A stretch of 64,000 nucleotides of DNA from G963665085 sp963665085 (GTDB taxonomy: Bacteria > Bacteroidota > Bacteroidia > Bacteroidales > JAAAOM01): positions 2,976,001-3,040,000 of the forward strand of contig CAXXXS010000001.1 in assembly GCA_963665085.2 (NCBI GenBank). The letters run 5' to 3'. Below the pieces are notes generated by a model. It made no database searches and was not told the origin of the DNA. It was given only the letters and a program-made list of their open reading frames with translations. Both the position numbers and the translations under genes were made by a program. Below, one piece after another: positions 1 through 9,252 of the stretch; position 1 is the first letter of the stretch; each line of letters starts with the position of its first letter.

Positions 1-8
1 GTGCATTT

Positions 9-170
9 TCTATCCCGCATTCCGCGTGAACATTTTCGCAATAATATTTTTGCTCTCGCACCTGGCGAGAAGTTTTCTGCAGTTACATTTTTAATCTCGC
101 AGTCTGCAGGAAGGTTCCTGCAAAGGCATTTCTTTTCATGCTATCCGCGCGAAGATTTATGTAAATAGGA
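9..170. repeat. Degenerate tandem repeat, about 43-bp unit
   Basis: About four imperfect units can be lined up by eye. Each starts with a TCTCGCA- or TCCCGCA-like block, continues with a short GC-rich block (CTGGCGAGAA, CTGCAGGAA, CGCGCGAAG) and ends in a T-rich stretch such as ACATTTTT or GCATTTCTTTT. No open reading frame runs through it. The left edge lies at the window start, so the array may extend further. Related TCTCGCA/CTGCA repeats are common between genes in Bacteroidota; the function is unknown. Confidence 0.5.
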
Positions 171-350
171 ATCTAGATAGTTTTAATTTGGTTTATATTT
201 TCATGGGGTTTCCACCCTATGTTATTACATTTTTACCTTTCAGGCAATGGATACAATGATAGTAAAAAAATAATTCAAAGTGTATCCAATAGCAACTCGC
301 GTTTTATTTTATGAATTTTGTGATTATAAATTATCTGTAGAGTTAAATTA

Positions 351-442
351 CAGACTGCCCTGAAAGGGCAACCACTACCAGCGTAGGGTGAAACCCTACG
401 TAGATGAATAGCAACAATTCCGAAGGGCTGAAAGCCCGCCCT
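351..442. repeat. Palindromic repeat with three GAA-loop hairpins
   Basis: Three consecutive hairpins share the same loop. GCCCT-gaa-AGGGC lies at 357-369, CGTAGGGT-gaa-ACCCTACG at 382-400, and GGGCT-gaa-AGCCC at 425-437. The GC content is well above the surrounding sequence. Similar hairpins occur in this window at about 3620-3752 and 13688-13709. It resembles the REP-like dispersed palindromes of Bacteroidota that are thought to be moved by Y1 (RAYT) transposases. No such transposase gene is in this window. Confidence 0.7.
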
Positions 443-500
443 GTTTTATATTGCCAAAATTTTCGTTAATCCCAAGGATTCTTACAAACTCCTATAAATA

Positions 501-536
501 AAAAAAGGTTGCTGGTAGACTAACAACCTTTTTTCA
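501..536. terminator. Bidirectional intrinsic terminator-like hairpin
   Basis: The arms AAAAAAGGTTG (501-511) and CAACCTTTTTT (524-534) pair perfectly around a 12-base loop, with A- and T-tracts on either side. This is typical of a rho-independent terminator that could act in either direction. No recognisable gene lies immediately upstream in the window, so its client is probably outside or lost. Confidence 0.6.
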
Positions 537-1272
537 GTTTAGTAAATTCTTCTGAAACTTCCAGTGAGGTTTACTTAAACGGCAATTTATATTACTGAAC
601 CTTCCAGTAATGATTTCCAAGTTAATAAAAATGAAAACATTTTCCAAATCATTATCAGTATATTACAGTTTTGTTAACCCTGTAATTGGTTTTTTCAATC
701 CATTTATCTTGCTACGCAATTGGTATTAACCTAAAATATAATGTCCAAAAAAAATACCGGGATTCAGGGAAGGAAAACCGGAAGGAATAGAATGCGAATG
801 ACGCGGATTATCACTAATCTTATTTGTGTTGATTTGTTAAATCAATGGACATGCAAGTGCTGTGATCTCAAAAAATAAACCATGGTTTTCCATAGGTAAA
901 ACTACCCGAATAGGGGGTGTATGCAACTTAAGGGTTATTTAAATTTGAAGCTTTTACTAAAATAGGGGATTTAATAATTTTATAATTGTGAAAAAGATAT
1001 TGTTCTTAAGAATAAATTTAAAAAAATTATGGAAGGAAAAGATACTTTCTGCAAAACAGAAAGTGACTTCAGTTATGCATATCTCAAGCAGTAGAAGTCT
1101 AAATAATCCAATTTCCAGACCTATATCTTATATGAATATTGTCGAGTTTCAAAAATCGCAGCATAAGGAAGAACAAATATCTGAGGTTTACTTAAACTAA
1201 ACTGAAAATTTGAACAGAATAGCTTGAATCCTTTTCCCATTTATTTTCATTTCTAAAAAAAACGCCCTAATT
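537..1272. other. Non-coding stretch, no supported gene
   Basis: I found no convincing gene here. A 70-codon frame starting with GTG at 988 has lysine-rich, low-complexity content and no domain, so I do not call it. Two short oddities are visible. TTTCAGTTTAGT at 532-543 recurs inverted as ACTAAACTGAAA at 1196-1207. TGAGGTTTACTTAAAC occurs near 565-580 and again near 1182-1197 in the same orientation. These could be the worn ends of a mobile element. Confidence 0.4.
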
Positions 1273-1292
1273 TTACGTAGGTACTTACGTAA
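1273..1292. promoter_or_regulatory. Candidate MarR operator upstream of ftcD
   Basis: A perfect inverted repeat, TTACGTA-N6-TACGTAA, lies about 135 bp before the ftcD start. MarR-family dimers usually bind 16-20 bp inverted repeats, and a MarR-type gene is the second gene of this cluster. The link between this palindrome and that regulator is inference. I did not find a second copy before hutH. Confidence 0.4.
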
Positions 1293-1427
1293 TTTTCAAA
1301 TAATTCTTAATTAGCGAGTTGGTGGTAGGAAAAGAAAAGTGTTTTGAGTCTTGGAAGTACCCACTGAAGGGATTTAGGGGTCATCTCTTACAATTATAGG
1401 ATATACAGGTAACTAAAAAATAAGCAT

Positions 1428-3044
1428 ATGAAACAAATAATAGAATGCGTTCCGAACTTTTCAGAAGGTCGAGATACAAAGGTTATCGAAGCCATAGCAG
1501 AAGCTGTTCGCCAAACACCCGGTTGTACATTATTGAATGTAGACCCCGGAAAATCAACCAATCGTACTGTCTTTACTTTTGTAGGCGATGCCAATAGCAT
1601 TGTAGAAGGAGCTTTTAACGCAGCGAAAGTTGCCCGAGAAAAAATTGATATGACAAAGCATAGCGGTTCGCACCCACGTATGGGGGCCATGGATGTTTGT
1701 CCGTTTATCCCTGTGGCAAATGCAACGATGGAAGATTGTGTTGAATGCTCCAAACGTTTTGCAAAGAAGGCATCAGAAGAGTTGGGTATTCCGTTCTATT
1801 TATACGAACATGCGCAAGAGCAGGAATATCGTAAGAAACTACCTCAAATTCGCGAAGGTGAGTACGAAGCAATTCCTGATAGAATTACAAAACCTGAGTG
1901 GAAACCTGATTTTGGTCCTGCTAAATTTGTGCCCGAATGGGGAGCAACTGTTACTGGTGCCCGTAAATTTCTAATCGCATATAATGTAAACATTCTGGGT
2001 ACAAAAGAACATGCCTTTCGCATTGCATTTGATATCCGCGAAGCAGGACGTAATGAAGGAAAACCGGGTTTACTTCCCATGACTAAGGGCATTGGTTGGT
2101 ATGTTGATGAATACAACATGGCACAGGTATCTATCAACCTGAATGACTATAAAGTAACATCTGTTCACAAAGCATTTGAGACTTGCAAAGAACAAGCTGC
2201 CAAGATGAATGTTGCAGTTGCCGGTTCTGAACTGGTAGGTCTGATTCCCTTGGAAGCCATGTTAATGGCTGCTGATTATTACATGGAGAAAGAGGGTTTG
2301 ATGATAGTTGATGAGCAACAAAAAATAAAACTTGTTATTGACAGGCTCGGACTCAATTCTGTTTCTCCATTCGATCCTGAGAAACGCATTATAGAATATG
2401 TAGTAGCAGATAAATCCAACGAGCCCTTGGCTCAACTCAGTGTGCGTGATTTTATTGAGCAGGTAGCAGCCCGTACATCAGCTCCAGGAGGAGGTTCTGC
2501 ATCGGCAACCATTGCAGCGATTGGTTCAGGATTAGGCTGTATGGTCGCACAATTAACTTATGGAGTACGAAAATTCGATAACGTGGATAAAGAAATGCGT
2601 GCTATCGTTCCGGTATTACATGAGACAACACAAAAGCTTATCCCTTTAATCGATGCTGATACAAATGCTTTTAACGATTTTGTAGAGGCGATTCGTATGC
2701 CAAAAACAACAGATGAAGAAAAGAAACTGCGTGCTGAGGCAATGCAAAATGGATTAAAAAAAGCAATTGAAGTGCCTTTATCAGTAATGCATGTTGCAGA
2801 TGCTGCATGGGAAAAGATGGTTGAAGTTGCCAAATACGGAAATATAGCTTCCAAATCGGATGTTGAAGTCGGAGCAAAAGCATTGGAAACAGGTATCTGG
2901 GGAGCGCATAAAAATGTGTTGATCAATATGAAAGATATTGCCGATGAGACTTATAAAAAAGAAACTCTGGCAAAAGCAGATGATATGTTAAAAAGGGCTC
3001 AGGAATACAGAGACAAGGTGCTGGAAGAACTCAATAAAAGATAG
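1428..3044 (+). CDS. ftcD: Formiminotransferase-cyclodeaminase, bifunctional
   Basis: This enzyme takes the formimino group from formiminoglutamate onto tetrahydrofolate and then releases ammonia to give methenyl-THF, closing histidine breakdown. The 538 residues match the length of the bifunctional animal enzyme. The transferase part covers about residues 1-300, opening with IIECVPNFSEGRD and containing GSHPRMGAMDVCPF. The cyclodeaminase part covers about 340-530 with APGGGSASA. It is the first gene of a rightward cluster with hutH, hutU and hutI, and the next gene starts 1 bp after its stop. A palindrome at 1273-1292 may control it. Confidence 0.93.
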   Translation: MKQIIECVPNFSEGRDTKVIEAIAEAVRQTPGCTLLNVDPGKSTNRTVFTFVGDANSIVEGAFNAAKVAREKIDMTKHSGSHPRMGAMDVCPFIPVANATMEDCVECSKRFAKKASEELGIPFYLYEHAQEQEYRKKLPQIREGEYEAIPDRITKPEWKPDFGPAKFVPEWGATVTGARKFLIAYNVNILGTKEHAFRIAFDIREAGRNEGKPGLLPMTKGIGWYVDEYNMAQVSINLNDYKVTSVHKAFETCKEQAAKMNVAVAGSELVGLIPLEAMLMAADYYMEKEGLMIVDEQQKIKLVIDRLGLNSVSPFDPEKRIIEYVVADKSNEPLAQLSVRDFIEQVAARTSAPGGGSASATIAAIGSGLGCMVAQLTYGVRKFDNVDKEMRAIVPVLHETTQKLIPLIDADTNAFNDFVEAIRMPKTTDEEKKLRAEAMQNGLKKAIEVPLSVMHVADAAWEKMVEVAKYGNIASKSDVEVGAKALETGIWGAHKNVLINMKDIADETYKKETLAKADDMLKRAQEYRDKVLEELNKR

Positions 3045-3045
3045 C

Positions 3046-3516
3046 ATGGCAAATTATTACGAGGAGCTAGGTGTTTTAGTGCTAGGCTCAAGATTACGAA
3101 GGATGAGTGAACGGATGTTGTCGGAAATAGCAGGTATTTACAAAAGCAAAGGAATAGATTTTGAACCGGGCTGGTTTCATGTACTCTATCTTTTAAATGA
3201 AAATACAGAAATGTCCATTACAGAAATATCTGAGAGATTGAGTATGTCCCATCCATCTGTTATTCAGGTTACGCGCGTAATGGAAAAGAATGAAGTAGTT
3301 GTGGCTTTCCCTGGAAAGAAAGACAAACGTAAGCGTACGTTGAAGCTGACAACAAAAGGGGAAAAATTACTGAAACAGATTATTCCCGTTTGGGAAGAAA
3401 TCCAACAAGCAACAACCGATCTGTTAAATGATGGCGAACATAGTAACGTGTTGTTAGAAGCCATCAGTGAGTTAGAAACTAATTTGAATAAACGGGGATT
3501 GGTTGAGAGGATTTAA
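3046..3516 (+). CDS. MarR-family transcriptional regulator
   Basis: A 156-residue winged-helix protein of normal MarR size. The recognition region EISERLSMSHPSVIQVTRVMEKNEVV (roughly residues 60-88) is followed by a wing rich in basic residues (GKKDKRKRTLKLT) and a C-terminal dimerisation helix. It starts 1 bp after the ftcD stop, so the two are co-transcribed. Its position inside the histidine-utilisation cluster suggests that it controls that cluster, taking the place of the HutC repressor used elsewhere. The ligand is unknown; urocanate would be the obvious candidate by analogy. Confidence 0.85.
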   Translation: MANYYEELGVLVLGSRLRRMSERMLSEIAGIYKSKGIDFEPGWFHVLYLLNENTEMSITEISERLSMSHPSVIQVTRVMEKNEVVVAFPGKKDKRKRTLKLTTKGEKLLKQIIPVWEEIQQATTDLLNDGEHSNVLLEAISELETNLNKRGLVERI

Positions 3517-3619
3517 GAATGAAAAATATTATATCTATTCTACGCTTGATTTTTTCGTCGCATGGTTGCTTTTGGTTTTTCAATCGAGTGTTAAGATTGC
3601 GACGAGTAATGTCTTTGGT

Positions 3620-3752
3620 ATCTTATACCCTGGGTGGCGCTATGCTTACCCAGGGCTATAAATATTTAGCACCTACGGCGCAATTTAGAAGATTTTTTTG
3701 GGAGCTGAGGCCTGTAAGGCCGTTGGGTAATAGCTAGGTGCGAAGCGCCTGA
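3620..3752. repeat. Palindromic repeat between marR and hutH
   Basis: This contains CCCTGGGT (3628-3635) pairing with ACCCAGGG (3648-3655), GGCCT-gta-AGGCC (3710-3722) and AGGTGC-gaa-GCGCCT (3737-3751). It is GC-rich compared with its neighbours. It creates a spurious 72-codon frame at 3519-3737, which I do not treat as a gene. The rest of the 378-bp gap (3753-3894) holds only AT-rich leader sequence, including an AAGGAG/CTCCTT inverted pair at 3846 and 3874. Confidence 0.65.
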
Positions 3753-3894
3753 TTTGAACAAGAAAATAAAATCTTGTGGCAATCACAAATAAGTTTGAAA
3801 GGCTACAGATTCATGCCACAAAAAAATATATAGATGATTAGAACAAAGGAGATATTTCAATTGTGACCTATTAACTCCTTAAAAATACAATCGA

Positions 3895-5457
3895 ATGAAA
3901 ACATTCAATTACGGAATAGATTATTTAACTACCGGCCTGGCTCTTGATATAGCAGCTGGAAGAGTGAAGGGGGTAATCAACAAAGAAACTAAGGATACGA
4001 TCCAAAGAAATAGGGCAGAAGTAGAAAAAATTGTAGCTCGTAAAAAAACGGTTTACGGGATCAATACTGGTTTTGGGCCTTTGTGCACCTCACTTATTTC
4101 TCCTGAGGACACAGAAAAACTTCAGTATAATCTACTAATAAGTCATAGTGTTGGTGTTGGCGATTATATTGATGACGAGGTTGCAAAGCTTATGCTTGTC
4201 TTAAAAGTGCATGCTTTGTCAAAAGGATATTCAGGCATTCGTTTAGAAACTGTTGAACGTATTATCTGGCACATTGAAAATGATGTTATCCCAAAAGTTC
4301 CTTCACAAGGATCGGTGGGTGCATCCGGTGATTTGGCCCCTCTTTCACATTTATTTCTGCCTCTTGTCGGGTTGGGTAAGGTTTCCTATAAAGGTTCTAT
4401 TCATGAAACTCAGGATGTTTTGGATGATATGGGAATGTATGCTATCCGACTTGGAGCAAAAGAAGGATTGGCTTTAATAAACGGAACGCAGTTTATGGCT
4501 GCCCATGGGATAAAAATTATAGAACGATTAGCCAATTGCCTTGACGCAGCCGATATTATTGGAGCAATGACACTCGAAGCTCTGTTGGGATCAGAAAAAC
4601 CTTTTACCGCTATATTGCATGAGATACGCCCCTATGATGGGAATCAACATGTGGCATCGCGTATGCGAAATCTATTAAAAGGGTCGGAGATGCTCGCTTC
4701 TCACCAGAACTGCAGTCGTGTACAGGATCCTTATTCGTTACGTTGTATTCCGCAGGTTCATGGAGCTTCCCGTAATGCATGGCGGCATTTAAAAGATACG
4801 CTTCATATCGAGATAAACTCTGTAACCGATAATCCCATTATAGAAGATGCAGACAAAACCTATAGTGGAGGGAATTTCCACGGTCAACCCATTGCACTGC
4901 CATTGGATTATTCGGCTCTGGCAGCCAGTGAGATTGGCAATATCTCTGACCGAAGAATTTATATGCTACTTGAGGGGCATGAAGGACTTCCTGTTTTGTT
5001 AATGAAACACACAGGATTAAATTCCGGGTTTATGATCCCTCAGTATACTTCAGCAGCATTAGCCACTGAAAATAAAACACTTTGTTTTCCTGCATCTGCA
5101 GATAGTATTCCTACATCATTGGGACAAGAAGATCATGTAAGCATGGGATCCGTAAGTGGACGAAAAGCATTACAGGTGGTGGATAACCTGGAAAAGATAC
5201 TGGCTATTGAGTTATTAACAGCAGCCCAGGCTTTTGATTTTAGAAAACCGTTAAAGTCAGGTGTGCTGCTAGAGTCATGTCATGACTATGTGAGAGAATT
5301 TATCGATCATGCTGATGAGGATCGGAGATTTGGCGATGACATGGAAACCTGCATCTGCATCATAAAAAATAAAGAATTAGTAGATGAACTAAATAAAACA
5401 GCAACAGCTAATAACATTAAATTAAGTAATCATGACGAAATATTCGGAATTTATTAA
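3895..5457 (+). CDS. hutH: Histidine ammonia-lyase
   Basis: This cytosolic homotetramer converts L-histidine to urocanate and ammonia, the first step of histidine catabolism. The 520 residues fit the aromatic amino acid lyase family. The prosthetic-group motif GSVGASGDLAPLSHL is present; Ala143-Ser144-Gly145 should cyclise to the MIO electrophile. YGINTGFG near residue 54 carries the catalytic tyrosine region. Its last 26 bases overlap the start of hutU, implying translational coupling. A palindromic repeat fills the space before it, so it may have its own promoter separate from ftcD-marR. Confidence 0.96.
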   Translation: MKTFNYGIDYLTTGLALDIAAGRVKGVINKETKDTIQRNRAEVEKIVARKKTVYGINTGFGPLCTSLISPEDTEKLQYNLLISHSVGVGDYIDDEVAKLMLVLKVHALSKGYSGIRLETVERIIWHIENDVIPKVPSQGSVGASGDLAPLSHLFLPLVGLGKVSYKGSIHETQDVLDDMGMYAIRLGAKEGLALINGTQFMAAHGIKIIERLANCLDAADIIGAMTLEALLGSEKPFTAILHEIRPYDGNQHVASRMRNLLKGSEMLASHQNCSRVQDPYSLRCIPQVHGASRNAWRHLKDTLHIEINSVTDNPIIEDADKTYSGGNFHGQPIALPLDYSALAASEIGNISDRRIYMLLEGHEGLPVLLMKHTGLNSGFMIPQYTSAALATENKTLCFPASADSIPTSLGQEDHVSMGSVSGRKALQVVDNLEKILAIELLTAAQAFDFRKPLKSGVLLESCHDYVREFIDHADEDRRFGDDMETCICIIKNKELVDELNKTATANNIKLSNHDEIFGIY

Positions 5458-7108
5458 TAAGTACGCATCCCATCCTGATTATAAAGCACCCAGAGGAGGT
5501 ATGTTAAATGCTAAAAGCTGGCAAACAGAAGCTCCTTTACGAATGATGTTAAATAACCTGGATGCTGAAGTAGCCGAAGATCCCAACAATTTTGTTGTAT
5601 ATGGAGGCACCGGTCAGGCTGTACGTAACCGTGAAAGCCTGGAAAAGATAATCCAGATTTTACTGGAATTGGATGAGAATCATACTCTCCTTGTACAGTC
5701 TGGTAAACCAGTTGGTATTGTTCGTACCCATCCACAAGCGCCACGGGTGTTTATTGCCAACAGCAACCTTGTACCAAACTGGGCGACCTGGGAGCATTTC
5801 CAAAAATTAAAAGAAGATGGATTGATGATGTATGGTCAAATGACAGCAGGAAGCTGGATATACATCGGGACACAAGGGATATTACAGGGAACATACGAGA
5901 CTTTTGTGGCTTGTGCAGAGAAATATTTCAATGGAGATTTAAAACATAAACTTATCGTTTCTGCAGGAATGGGGGGTATGGGAGGAGCTCAACCCTTAGC
6001 AGCAAACTTAGCAGGAGGTACTTTTCTCGGTATTGATGTTGATCCGGAACGAATCAAAAAACGTGTTGCTACCCGTTATATCGATAAAATGACCTATGAT
6101 TATAATGAAGCGATAGGTTGGATACAGGAAGCAAAAAATGAAGGAAAAGCTATTTCTGTTGGATTGGTTGGAAATGCTGCCGATGTGCTTGAATTATTAT
6201 TAAACGATAATATTATCCCGGATGTGTTGACAGACCAAACATCTGCACATGATCCGATTTATGGGTATGTTCCCAATAAAATGACATTGGAGGAGGCTAT
6301 TGAATTAAGGAAATCCAAACCGGAACAATATAAGCAGAAAGCAATTGCAACGATGGCTTTGCATGTAAGTCTTATGCTTAAAATGAAAGAACTGGGTGCG
6401 AAAACTTTTGATTATGGGAATAATATTCGGGAGTATGCCCTTCAGGGAGGAACCAAAAATGCCTACGATATCCCCGGATTTGTTCCTGAATATATACGTC
6501 CATTGTTTTGTGAAGGGAAAGGACCTTTTCGCTGGGTTGCCTTATCAGGAGACCCGGAAGATATTTATGCGACAGACAATGCCTTGATGGAAGCTTTTCC
6601 TGAAAATAAACATTTGATACATTGGTTAAAAGAAGCGAGAGAAAAGGTGGCGTTTCAAGGATTACCTTCTCGTATTTGTTGGCTTGGAATGGGCGAACGC
6701 GAAAAAGCAGGCGTTATTTTTAATGATTTAGTTAAATCAGGAAAAGTTAAGGCTCCAATAGTGATTGGTCGCGATCATCTGGATTGTGGTTCGGTTGCTT
6801 CTCCAAACCGGGAAACAGAAGGCATGAAAGATGGTACAGATGCCGTTTCTGACTGGCCATTGCTAAACCTGATGTCAAATACATCAGGTGGAGCTACTTG
6901 GGTGAGTTTTCATCATGGAGGAGGCGTAGGAATTGGTTTTTCTCAGCATGCCGGTATGGTAATTCTGGCTGATGGAACCGAGGAAGCAGAACAAAATATT
7001 CGTCGCGTTTTGTATAACGATCCGGCGATGGGAATTTTTCGTCATACAGATGCGGGGTATAGTAAAGCAGAAGAAATGGCTGAAAAATTTAATTTAAAGA
7101 TATGGTAA
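5432..7108 (+). CDS. hutU: Urocanate hydratase
   Basis: This converts urocanate to imidazolonepropionate using tightly bound NAD+ as an electrophile. The 558 residues match the classical proteobacterial/Bacillus form. Visible hallmarks are YGGTGQAVRN near the N-terminus, the NAD-binding glycine-rich GMGGMGGAQPLAANLAGG, and the C-terminal block GRDHLDCGSVASPNRETE followed by SGGATWVSFHHGGGVGIG. The start overlaps hutH by 26 bp and the end overlaps hutI by 7 bp, so the three lyase/hydratase/hydrolase genes form a tight operon. Confidence 0.96.
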   Translation: MTKYSEFINKYASHPDYKAPRGGMLNAKSWQTEAPLRMMLNNLDAEVAEDPNNFVVYGGTGQAVRNRESLEKIIQILLELDENHTLLVQSGKPVGIVRTHPQAPRVFIANSNLVPNWATWEHFQKLKEDGLMMYGQMTAGSWIYIGTQGILQGTYETFVACAEKYFNGDLKHKLIVSAGMGGMGGAQPLAANLAGGTFLGIDVDPERIKKRVATRYIDKMTYDYNEAIGWIQEAKNEGKAISVGLVGNAADVLELLLNDNIIPDVLTDQTSAHDPIYGYVPNKMTLEEAIELRKSKPEQYKQKAIATMALHVSLMLKMKELGAKTFDYGNNIREYALQGGTKNAYDIPGFVPEYIRPLFCEGKGPFRWVALSGDPEDIYATDNALMEAFPENKHLIHWLKEAREKVAFQGLPSRICWLGMGEREKAGVIFNDLVKSGKVKAPIVIGRDHLDCGSVASPNRETEGMKDGTDAVSDWPLLNLMSNTSGGATWVSFHHGGGVGIGFSQHAGMVILADGTEEAEQNIRRVLYNDPAMGIFRHTDAGYSKAEEMAEKFNLKIW

Positions 7109-8319
7109 GTAAATCAATACTAATAGGCCCATTTAAAGAGATACTCACATTACGAGGTTTACCACTTTATGGCCCGCTAAATGATGGCCAACTGGAGGTT
7201 ATACCGGATGGAGGTGTGTTGGTTGTTGGGGAGAATATTGCTGCCGTTGATAATTTCGAGATATTAAGAGAGGAAAACAAAACTGCTGAAATTGAGGAAG
7301 TGGCATATCCCATGGTCCTGATTCCGGGATTAGTAGATGCACATACACATATTTGTTATGCAGGTTCTCGCGCAAATGATTATGCTTTACGTGTAGCAGG
7401 AAAAACTTACCTGGACATTGCAAAAAGCGGAGGAGGAATTCTTTCAACAGTTAAACATACGCGCCAGGCTACAGAATCAGATTTGATAGATGGATTAAAA
7501 AGGCGCTGCGATATTTTATTGAAAAATGGAGTAACTACCTGTGAAGTGAAAAGTGGCTACGGCTTATCTCTTGAAGCAGAATTGAAAATGTTGCGGGCAA
7601 TTAATAAAGTTAAAATTGAACATAAAATAGATTTAGTTCCAACTTGTCTTGCCGCACATACAAAAGCACCTGAATTTGATTCAATAGCCGATTATACGGA
7701 ATATGTTGTTAAGGAAATTTTACCAGCAGTAAAAAAAGAAGGCTTAGCCAATCGAGCAGATATTTTTGTTGAAGAAAGTGCGTTTAGTGCTAATGATGCC
7801 CGGATATTCCTTGAAGCTGCTAAAGAATTAGGTTTTGATTTTACCGTTCATGCTGATCAATTCACATCAATAGGTAGTCATCTGGCCGCAGAGTTCAAAG
7901 CGGTAAGTGCTGATCATCTTGAGGCTAGTACACCAAAGGAAATAGAATTATTATCGAAAGCAAAAATTCCGGGAGTCTTGCTTCCGGGAGCTTCGATGGG
8001 ATTGGGGATGGATTATGCAAAAGGTCGTTTAATGTTGGATAAAGGAATGAGTATAGCCATTGCTTCCGATTGGAATCCGGGTTCTGCTCCAATGGGAGAC
8101 TTGCTGATGCAGGCTGCAGTTTTTGGAGCATACGAAAAACTCTCTACTGCAGAAACATTGGCAGCTATTACTTATCGTGCGGCAAATGCTTTAAATCTTA
8201 AAGACAGGGGAACTATTGAGGTAGGAAAAAAAGCTGCTTTTATTGCATTTCCGACAAACACATATAAGGATATATTGTATTACCAGGGAAGTATGAAGCC
8301 GAAGAGGGTGTGGTGTTAG
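7102..8319 (+). CDS. hutI: Imidazolonepropionase
   Basis: This amidohydrolase opens the imidazolone ring to give N-formimino-L-glutamate, the substrate of FtcD. The 405 residues show the metal-binding HTH motif (His81, His83 in VDAHTHICYAGSR), the SGGGILSTV substrate-loop, HADQFTS in the barrel and SDWNPGSAP near the C-terminus. It begins within the last codons of hutU. The four enzymes here complete the route from histidine to glutamate with the formimino group saved as one-carbon units. No histidine permease is next to it. Confidence 0.95.
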   Translation: MVSKSILIGPFKEILTLRGLPLYGPLNDGQLEVIPDGGVLVVGENIAAVDNFEILREENKTAEIEEVAYPMVLIPGLVDAHTHICYAGSRANDYALRVAGKTYLDIAKSGGGILSTVKHTRQATESDLIDGLKRRCDILLKNGVTTCEVKSGYGLSLEAELKMLRAINKVKIEHKIDLVPTCLAAHTKAPEFDSIADYTEYVVKEILPAVKKEGLANRADIFVEESAFSANDARIFLEAAKELGFDFTVHADQFTSIGSHLAAEFKAVSADHLEASTPKEIELLSKAKIPGVLLPGASMGLGMDYAKGRLMLDKGMSIAIASDWNPGSAPMGDLLMQAAVFGAYEKLSTAETLAAITYRAANALNLKDRGTIEVGKKAAFIAFPTNTYKDILYYQGSMKPKRVWC

Positions 8320-8439
8320 GGGGGAGAGAAGAAGGGGGAAGATGATAAGTAAAAAGTGAAAAGTTAAAAAGTGAAGAGTGAAAAGTTAGGAGTAATGGGA
8401 ATTTAGTGGATCGTGAAGAATTTAATTGGAAGTAAATAA

Positions 8440-8468
8440 AAAACCCCAGAGCAGGAGCCCCGGGGTAA
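8440..8468. terminator. Possible terminator between convergent genes
   Basis: ACCCC (8443-8447) and GGGGT (8462-8466) can pair around a 14-base loop, preceded by an A-tract. The flanks also form a looser inverted repeat, with repeated AAGTGAAAAGTT-type units on the left (about 8346-8392) and CACTTCACTTTTCACTTT on the right (about 8473-8490). Its place between the convergent hutI and lipoprotein genes fits a shared terminator. Confidence 0.4.
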
Positions 8469-8488
8469 TAGCCACTTCACTTTTCACT

Positions 8489-9034
8489 TTAATTCATCTC
8501 GAGACCCATATCAGTTTTTATACTGAATTTAAGGGTTCCTTTTATATCTAATGTTTCTTCAATTTCTTTAACTGTTTTTCCTTTTGCAATAATTGTGTAT
8601 TCAGGAACAGTTACATAATCTAATAAATCGCTGCTGCTTACGTTGCATTCAAGTTTTCGTGCTCCTTGAGGAATGCTGTCAACTGTAGCGATAACAAGTT
8701 CGTCCATACCTTCAACAGCTATTGATGCTGAAACAGATTCGAAAAAGTCGAATGTTAAGGTTGTATCTTCATTTACTATTTCTATGACTGCTTCTTTTAA
8801 GCTGATAGATTTTACATCTTCCTGAGTAACACCTGCTTCTTCCAAAGCACTATCAAAATCAGACTGCATTGCAGTGGTTGCTAATGTTGTGTCCCCAATA
8901 TAATCAGTCGGTAATACCTGAAAGTTAACTGTAACTTCATCGGATTCAACTTCTACACCCAGATTTAACATATCTTCACAACTCATAAGAGAAAATATAC
9001 CAACAACAGCAAAAATAACTTGTAACTTTTTCAT
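8489..9034 (-). CDS. Hypothetical lipoprotein
   Basis: I chose the ATG at 9034 because it places MKKLQVIFAVVGIFSLMSC at the N-terminus, a clean lipoprotein signal with lipobox LMSC. A longer frame from 9109 would bury it. The mature protein is about 160 residues, acidic and rich in Thr, Val and Glu, and looks like a beta-sandwich made of short strands. I do not recognise a family. It stands alone, convergent with hutI. Confidence 0.7.
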   Translation of the reverse strand: MKKLQVIFAVVGIFSLMSCEDMLNLGVEVESDEVTVNFQVLPTDYIGDTTLATTAMQSDFDSALEEAGVTQEDVKSISLKEAVIEIVNEDTTLTFDFFESVSASIAVEGMDELVIATVDSIPQGARKLECNVSSSDLLDYVTVPEYTIIAKGKTVKEIEETLDIKGTLKFSIKTDMGLEMN

Positions 9035-9252
9035 AACTCTAATTTTTTCTTCGTTAATAAACTTGTTTAATATTTTAACCCGGGTATTGAATTCAAAATT
9101 TAAATACACCTATGTTTACTTCATCTTGAAAGTCTTTGTTGCGGCGGGTTAGGTGATACAGATCACCTTTTGCGTTTGCTTTGATAAACGTCAAAATCCA
9201 CTAAACGAACGGTGAGAAATTAAGGACGGAAAAAGTAGGAAAAAGACTTTTT

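Noticed and set aside
988..1200. 70-codon frame starting with GTG
   Set aside because: Low-complexity Lys/Leu-rich sequence, no signal, no domain, and it lies within a repeat-bounded AT-rich stretch.
3519..3737. 72-codon frame after marR
   Set aside because: Most of it is translated palindromic repeat (CCCTGGGT...ACCCAGGG and GGCCT-gta-AGGCC); the peptide has no protein-like character.
3846..3879. AAGGAG and CTCCTT inverted pair before hutH, considered as a sequestered ribosome-binding site or riboswitch
   Set aside because: The stem is only six bases with a 22-base loop, and the AAGGAG is about 45 bp from the ATG; too weak to call.
9109..9250. GGTGATACAGATCACC inverted repeat considered as an operator or RNA element
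   Set aside because: Short and isolated; no partner site or regulator nearby to support a call.
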